Part shown: positions 9,020 to 13,704 of the stretch, piece after piece
How positions within the stretch are numbered: position 1 is the stretch's first letter
Layout: the number at the start of each line of letters is the position of its first letter
Source of the DNA: Cruorifilaria tuberocauda
Taxonomy: Eukaryota > Nematoda > Chromadorea > Rhabditida > Onchocercidae
Assembly (NCBI GenBank): GCA_013365365.1
Contig: JABVXU010000960.1
Coordinates: forward strand, 1 to 13,704
DNA length: 13,704 bases
Direction: 5' to 3'
The notes under the pieces: generated by a model
The model's input: only the letters and a program-made list of their open reading frames with translations
What the model was told of the DNA's origin: nothing
Database searches by the model: none
Made by a program: the position numbers and the translations under genes

Positions 9020-9038
9020 GTACTACTTCCACTTCCAG
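9020..9038 (+). other. Possible 19-nt microexon
   Basis: GTACTACTTCCACTTCCAG is preceded by CTTACTTTCAG and followed directly by GTAAGT, so both splice consensus sites are in the right order and orientation. No neighbouring exon can be linked to it. It may be a non-coding 5' exon of ARL6 or a chance pair of sites. Confidence 0.2.
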
Positions 9039-9405
9039 GTAAGTTGTCATGGGAACACATTATGCACTCACTCACACATGCACGCACCGTTTTAGCTTTC
9101 TGATAAAATACTTTACGTTGTTCTATTATTTTCATTTCATTATTTCTTAAATCGGAAAAGTTACCTTACAAAAAAAAGAAAAATATTTGAAGCTATTTTT
9201 TTATACAAAAGAAAAGAATCGATAATCTATACTGGAATACTGGAAATCAAAGTATTATTAGAGTAATGTCTCAAAGTATTATCGGATTTTTATTAATAAA
9301 TTTTGTTTTTATTCTTTCTATTGCTATTTCTATCTTTATTTCTGTGGCAGAATTTGTATAAAATTTCAGTCTAAAATTTGAAGTAAACGTAAGAATGACA
9401 AAATC

Positions 9406-9721
9406 ATTGATTGCTTATTATATTAGGTAATAATCATACAGTGGACGTTATCATTGGATGTTTAATGTATTAGGTAATGATCATATATTGATCGTTATCA
9501 TTGGATGTTTATTGTATTCGGTAATAATCATATAGTGATCGTTATCACTTAGTGTTTGTTATATTAGGTAATCATACAGTGGACGTTATCATTGGATGTT
9601 TATTGTATTAGGTAGTGATCATATATTGATCGTTATCATTGGATGCTTGTTGTATTAGGTAGTAATTGGTGATCGTTATCATTGAGTACTTATTGTATAA
9701 TCATATAGTAATCGTTATATC
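9406..9721 (+). repeat. Seven-unit ~47-bp tandem array with three-unit higher-order pattern
   Basis: Units end in CGTTATC: 9406-9452, 9453-9499, 9500-9546, 9547-9590, 9591-9637, 9638-9680 and 9681-9721 (47, 47, 47, 44, 47, 43, 41 bases). Units 1 and 4 share TTATATTAGGTA and CATACAGTGGACG. Units 2 and 5 share GATCATATATTGATCG and match at 45 of 47. Unit 6 is a shortened relative of unit 3. So a block of three units was itself duplicated. The array sits about 430 bases upstream of the ARL6 start. Confidence 0.9.
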
Positions 9722-10120
9722 TTTTACTGTTTTCTTTTTATGCGAATTTATGATGAATAATGATTTATTCTATGCAATTGATAATGATAAAGATAGTGAT
9801 TGTTTTAGGCGGAATAATGATTATGATTGATTGAAATTGATAACAATATCATTTTGTTTTCAATTACAAGAAAAATCTTAAAAATACGTCAAATCATTAG
9901 TTTTTTAAATTAATTAATTAATTAATTAATAGCGTTTTTTAACGCGTTTAACAGCGTTTTTCTTGATTTTAATGTAAATCATCATTACGTTTGAGCGACA
10001 AACTTTACTTAAATTTAATAATAAGAAATGATGCATAAGTAATATCGCACACGTAATATCCCGTGAATATCATAAATAATTAAGTAATAAAAGAAGTAAA
10101 TAATGAAATAATCATTTTAG
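9722..10120. other. A/T-rich region upstream of ARL6
   Basis: No gene is visible. It holds (TTAA)n-type DNA at 9907-9930, then two AGCGTTTTT words flanking AACGCGTTTAAC (9931-9960). At 10037-10060 lies a piece resembling the 40-bp minisatellite of ARL6 intron 3. It is likely to contain the ARL6 promoter, but no core element can be named. Confidence 0.4.
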
Positions 10121-10153
10121 CTATTAAACTGTAAATTAATTTCTATTACACAA
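10111..10153 (+). other. Probable trans-splice acceptor and leader of ARL6
   Basis: ATCATTTTAG ends at 10120, 33 bases before the ATG at 10154. It fits the nematode 3' splice consensus reasonably well. The leader has no other ATG. Confidence 0.4.
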
Positions 10154-11360
10154 ATGGGATTGTTATCACAATTATCAATTGCTCTGGGTGTTACACGGAA
10201 ACAGGTAAGTGTCCTGATAATTGGACTTGATAACAGTGGCAAATCAACCATTATCAATCAGATGAAAACAGAAGAAGATCAAGCAGCTCAGGTTTGAAAA
10301 TATTCAAAATTTCGTTTATAATTTGGAAAATATTTAAATGAAATGATAATGATTGATAATTATTCGATCAATAATCATTTTTGGTAATAGTTGAATGGAT
10401 GAATTTATCCAGAAAGTAATATTTTTTTGAAATTATAAATTTCATTTAAAATTTATCAATCGGATGAAAGCAGAAGACGATTAAGTAATTCAATACTTTT
10501 TTATCTATTCTTATCTTTATAATTTTGAAAATATTTAAGTGATAACAGAAGGCAAAAATATATGATCATTTTGATAAGCTGCAAAAAGAATACCTTAACA
10601 GTGATCAGTAAAATATCCAAATTGATTTAAGGTTTAAATTTGACTAAATTGATCAAAAATTGATTTAAAAAAACTAAAATGTAATTTAGCATTCTTTCAG
10701 TAAAAATTTAAATTTAAATTAAATGGAAGATGGAAGAAGGAGAAAAAAAAATGTTATTATACAAATGAATTTGTAATCTTTAAAATTTTATTAAATTTAA
10801 ATTTGTAAATTCTGAAATCCGAATTTCAAAAATTATTTTCTCTTTCAGATTATACCATCAATTGGTTATACGACTGAAAAATTTGTTTTTAACAAAACAA
10901 CATTTTTCATATCTGACATGTCTGGGCAAGGTAAAATTTTTTTCTTTTCATTTTCATTTTTAAATTTAAAATTTAGAAAATTTGTTACATTTGCTATCAT
11001 GTTTGTTAAAATTCATAATTTGTAATAATTCGTAATAAATCGCAATTCTTAATTTATAATTCCATTACCTGTAAAAAAAAAAAGATTTTTGAATATTGAA
11101 TAAGTAAAAACTTTAACGTGAATTTTGAAATTTCGAAAATAATACTTAAATACTTAAAAATGATTTTTATATTGAAACCGGTAAATGAAATCATTTTTTG
11201 CTATCTTTCTATAGGGAAATACCGGTACTTATGGGAGAATTACTATAAAAAGGTAGATGGTGTGATATTTGTTGTTGATAGCAGTGATCGATTACGGATA
11301 GCAGTTGCTCGTGATGAGCTGCAATTATTCTTGGATCATAGAGAAATGAGTCGAAGAAAG
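10154..11360 (+). CDS. arl-6: ADP-ribosylation factor-like GTPase 6 (ARL6/BBS3), 3' part not in window
   Basis: Visible exons are 10154-10291, 10849-10930 and 11215-11360: 366 nt, 122 residues of about 186. Donors are GTTTGA, GTAAAA and GTTTGA. Numbering matches human ARL6 without gaps. MGLL- supplies Gly2. The P-loop GLDNSGKS is at 24-31, switch I PSIG at 49-52, and DMSGQ with catalytic Gln73 at 69-73. YRYLWENYYK and FVVDSSDRLR follow. DMSGQ and SSDRLR are typical of ARL6 rather than other Arfs. ARL6-GTP binds membranes and recruits the BBSome coat to cilia. The nucleotide-base motif NKxD and the SA motif are absent, because the next exon was not found in 2,344 bases of intron. Both Mg-binding threonines (31 and 50) are serine. 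The gene is either intact beyond the edge or truncated. Confidence 0.9.
10453..10542 (+). pseudogene. Relic duplicate of the ARL6 exon 1 3' end inside intron 1
   Basis: 10453-10492 matches exon positions 10251-10290 at 33 of 40 bases. 10516-10542 matches intron positions 10315-10341 at 25 of 27. The spacing is almost constant (202 then 201 bases), so exon end and intron start were duplicated together. The copy has an in-frame TAA (10481-10483) and no GT donor at the old boundary. It is a dead exon copy. Confidence 0.75.
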
Positions 11361-11380
11361 GTTTGAATAATTTCGAATAA

Positions 11381-11869
11381 TTATCAATCGAAATAATTCC
11401 AAAGATTATCAATTTCAAAAAGTTATCAATTTAACAATATATTATCAATTCCACGATTATGCTTATCAGTTAAAGATTATGTTTATCAATTAAATAATTT
11501 CACATATTATCAATTCCATGAGTTTATTATGAACTGAATAGTTTCAAATATTATCAGTTTTTAATTATTAATTAAATAATTTCAAATATTATCAATTATA
11601 CAATTCCATATATAATCAGTTCCACGAGATTATCAGTGGAATAATTTCGAATATTATCAGTTTGAAAAAAAGATTATCAGACGAAATAATTTCAAACAAT
11701 ATTAGTACCAAAAGATTCATGCATGATCAAATAGTTTCAAACATTATCATTTCTAAAACATTATCGATGAAATTAAATATTATAAATCGTAAAAGATTAT
11801 TAGTTAAACAATTTCAAATGTTATCAGTTAAAATACAATTATTTTCTATCATTTTTATCATCCTTATCA
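11381..11869 (+). repeat. Degenerate array rich in TTATCA (TGATAA on the minus strand), ARL6 intron 3
   Basis: I count 16 copies of TTATCA in 489 bases, at 11381, 11406, 11423, 11442, 11463, 11482, 11507, 11551, 11589, 11630, 11654, 11674, 11744, 11821, 11855 and 11864. Spacing is irregular, and phrases such as AATAATTTCAAATATTATCA recur. It looks like an old, diverged tandem repeat. Confidence 0.75.
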
Positions 11870-12187
11870 ATCCTTGATCATATATCTCTATGAAGGATAT
11901 CAAATGCAAAATTAGGTTGTTTAATTTAAAAATTTTTAAATTTCATTTTATTAAAATTTGCAATTTAATACTAAAAATAATATTTATGTAAATTCATGAA
12001 AATTTCTCATATTCTTAACATAATCAATTATCCATTTAAATAATTCGAATACCGTAAATTTGTTTAATAGCATTTAAAAATTCTTCTAACGTTTATCAGA
12101 AATTTTTTCAATTACTTCTGATCCTTTGGGGAATCAGATTAAATTCCAAGTTCCCATTAATCAAACATTAACCTTCAACTAATTTTC
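11870..12187. other. ARL6 intron 3, unstructured part
   Basis: This is A/T-rich intron sequence between two arrays. I see no exon, hairpin or repeat here. Confidence 0.5.
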
Positions 12188-12614
12188 CAGTATCACACAA
12201 TAAAGTAATATCACACGTACCACACTCCAGTATTACACAATAAGGTAATACACACGTATCACACAATAAAGTAATACACACGTATCACACAATAAAGTAA
12301 TACACACGTATCACACTCCAGTATTACACAGTAAAGAAAGTAATATCACACGTATCACACTCCAGTACTCCAGTATTACACAGCAAAGTAATATCACACG
12401 TATCACACTTCAGTATTACACAGTAAAGTAATATCACACGTATCACACTTCAGTATTACACAGTAAAGTAATATCACACGTATCAAACTTCAGTATTACA
12501 CAGTAAAGTAATATCACACGTATCACACTTCAGTATTACACAGTAGAGTAATATCACACGTATCACACTCCAGTATTACACAATAAAGTAATATCACACG
12601 TATCACACGTATCA
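12188..12614 (+). repeat. 40-bp minisatellite in ARL6 intron 3
   Basis: From 12381 to 12620 units repeat every 40 bases (starts 12381, 12421, 12461, 12501, 12541, 12581), nearly identical. Each has CAGTAAAGTAATATCACACG, then TATCACACTTCAGTATTACA. The left part (12188-12380) is irregular, with shorter units of about 28 bases (CAATAAAGTAATACACACG) and an extra CCAGTACT insertion. The homogeneous right part suggests recent expansion. Confidence 0.9.
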
Positions 12615-12856
12615 CGAGGACAGCTCCAGTATCATGCGATTTTGATCAGGGATAAGCTTCCTTGTTTGCACCAAATTAATGAATACACTTAATTTAACAT
12701 CCGGAGTCTTATAATTCCAATTCACTACAATTTATCAACTTACTAAGTAAGTGTAAGCATCAAATGTTTAGATTTGTTTTGACTGTTAAATTATTTATTT
12801 CAGAAACGAAATCACAGTCTGCAATTTCACTGATTAGCTTTCGCTTAATCTTAGTT

Positions 12857-12926
12857 GCTTACGGGAAAATGAATCGCTATGGGAATTTTCCATAGTTTCG
12901 ATTTTCGTTTTTCCCGTATTTCAAGC
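12857..12926. repeat. Nested imperfect inverted repeat (foldback)
   Basis: Arms pair GCTT 12857-12860 with AAGC 12923-12926, ACGGGAAAA 12861-12869 with TTTTCCCGT 12909-12917, and AATCG 12872-12876 with CGATT 12899-12903. The centre is the hairpin CTATGG...CCATAG at 12877-12895. Small bulges separate the stems. Confidence 0.75.
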
Positions 12927-12935
12927 ATACATACT

Positions 12936-12955
12936 TGTAAGCTGATAAGCTTACA
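12936..12955. repeat. Perfect 8-bp hairpin
   Basis: TGTAAGCT (12936-12943) and AGCTTACA (12948-12955) are perfect inverted copies around a GATA loop, ten bases after the larger foldback. Confidence 0.75.
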
Positions 12956-13261
12956 TTTTAAACAAAAAGTGAAAATTTTAGCTTTGCTTTTTTATTGTTC
13001 ATTAAAGTAAGTAATTTATTTTAATTAATTTTAATTTAATTAAATTTTCATCGAGCAAATTTTTATTTTATTTTTGTTTCACCCAACCGGTTTTTTACTT
13101 TTCACAGCAATTTTACAATTAATGATACTGAAATAAACATGAAATAGTTAAAATTAATTAAGGAATTATAATCTTAATGTAAAACTAAGTTTCTCTAAAT
13201 AATTAAAACTGAAATTTTTCTAAATAATTAAAATTAATGAAATTTAAAATTCCAAATAATA

Positions 13262-13704
13262 ACGACGATAAGGATGAAATCAATGATAATAAATAGTAAA
13301 ATAACAGCATAATAAATAAATAATGATGATAACTTATGCATTTATGCACTAATATCGAGGAATAGTAATAGCAATAACAATGATAATAGTAACAACATAA
13401 ATGATAGTAATAGTAGTAAATAATAAACGGTAATAGCAGTAATAATAATGTAATGTAATAATGTAATAAAGTAATAATAATGATAATGATATTAGCAATA
13501 GCAGTAAGCAATAGTAATATAAATAATGATAAATAATAAGTAAATAGTAAATAATAATAATATAAATTGTAATAACACTAAATAGTAAACAATAAATATT
13601 AACTGATAAATGATAATAAGAATAATGATAATGATAGTAATAAATACTAATAATGATAGCAAATAATAGCAAATAATAATAATAATAAATAATATTAATA
13701 ATAA
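13262..13704. repeat. A/T-rich triplet-like low-complexity tract
   Basis: Mixtures of AAT, GAT, AGT and AGC triplets (AATAATGATAAT, AGTAATAGTAG) run to the window end. Two minus-strand open frames here consist mostly of Tyr, Leu, Ile and Ser and come from the low complexity. They are not genes. Confidence 0.85.

Larger units (their letters stand above)
7817..9405. other. Non-coding region between EMC7 and the 47-bp array
   Basis: It starts with the EMC7 3' UTR. No long open frame or recognisable gene follows. It contains a GAGA/TCTC foldback (8538-8553), four ACGT cores within 42 bases (8701-8742), the second copy of a dispersed repeat (8749-8790), and a 19-base segment flanked by consensus splice sites (9020-9038). 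The ARL6 promoter may lie towards its right end or in 9722-10120. Confidence 0.45.
12615..13261. other. ARL6 intron 3, part with a cryptic acceptor and foldback
   Basis: TTATTTATTTCAG ending at 12803 is a strong 3' splice site, but the sequence after it does not encode the missing ARL6 part. A nested foldback lies at 12857-12926 and a second hairpin at 12936-12955. AATAAA occurs at 13132-13137. No other gene is visible. Confidence 0.45.

Noticed and set aside
13203..13672. Two long minus-strand open frames
   Set aside because: They consist almost only of Tyr, Leu, Ile and Ser, produced by the AAT/GAT-type low-complexity tract. There are no splice signals or domains.
1..13704. Bacterial endosymbiont insert, virus-derived copy, CRISPR array or tRNA/rRNA gene
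   Set aside because: I scanned both strands by eye. There are no long uninterrupted bacterial-type frames, no viral protein motifs and no recognisable tRNA-like fold. The tandem arrays lack repeat-spacer structure.

Overview
The window is nuclear DNA from a nematode-like animal. It is AT-rich, and its coding signal comes as short exons separated by GT-AG introns. The TTTCAG, TTGCAG and TTTTAG-type 3' splice sites just upstream of start codons suit spliced-leader trans-splicing. Three conserved eukaryotic genes could be rebuilt on the + strand. A filarial or other spirurid (clade III) nematode is my best guess, but that is inference. I see no bacterial operon, phage, CRISPR, virus or complete transposon.

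Layout. Positions 1-3740 are mostly non-coding. Between about 500 and 1480 there are faint, more GC-rich coding-like segments on the minus strand that I cannot assign. Positions 1860-3740 hold low-copy repeats and the likely upstream control region of gene 1. Gene 1 (3797-5521, five exons) encodes ARPC4, a core subunit of the Arp2/3 actin-nucleating complex; its first coding exon contains only the ATG. Gene 2 (6480-7816, four exons) encodes EMC7, a subunit of the ER membrane protein insertase. Gene 3 (from 10154, three exons visible) encodes the first 122 residues of ARL6/BBS3, the small GTPase that recruits the BBSome for ciliary trafficking. Its C-terminal third lies beyond the window or is missing.

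The rest is repeat-rich. A seven-unit ~47-bp array with a three-unit higher-order pattern lies at 9406-9721. ARL6 intron 3 contains a degenerate array with 16 copies of TTATCA, a 40-bp minisatellite, a nested foldback and A/T-rich triplet-like low complexity running to the window end.

The three genes do not form a pathway (cytoskeleton, ER insertion, cilium). From memory, the C. elegans orthologs of the first two are close neighbours on chromosome III (cosmid C35D10), so their linkage may be old. I found no new molecular system. The best leads are small rearrangements: a 26-bp exact piece of EMC7 exon 1 inserted upstream of that gene, a decayed duplicate of ARL6 exon 1 inside its own intron, and a strong in-frame decoy donor that would remove the ARL6 P-loop.
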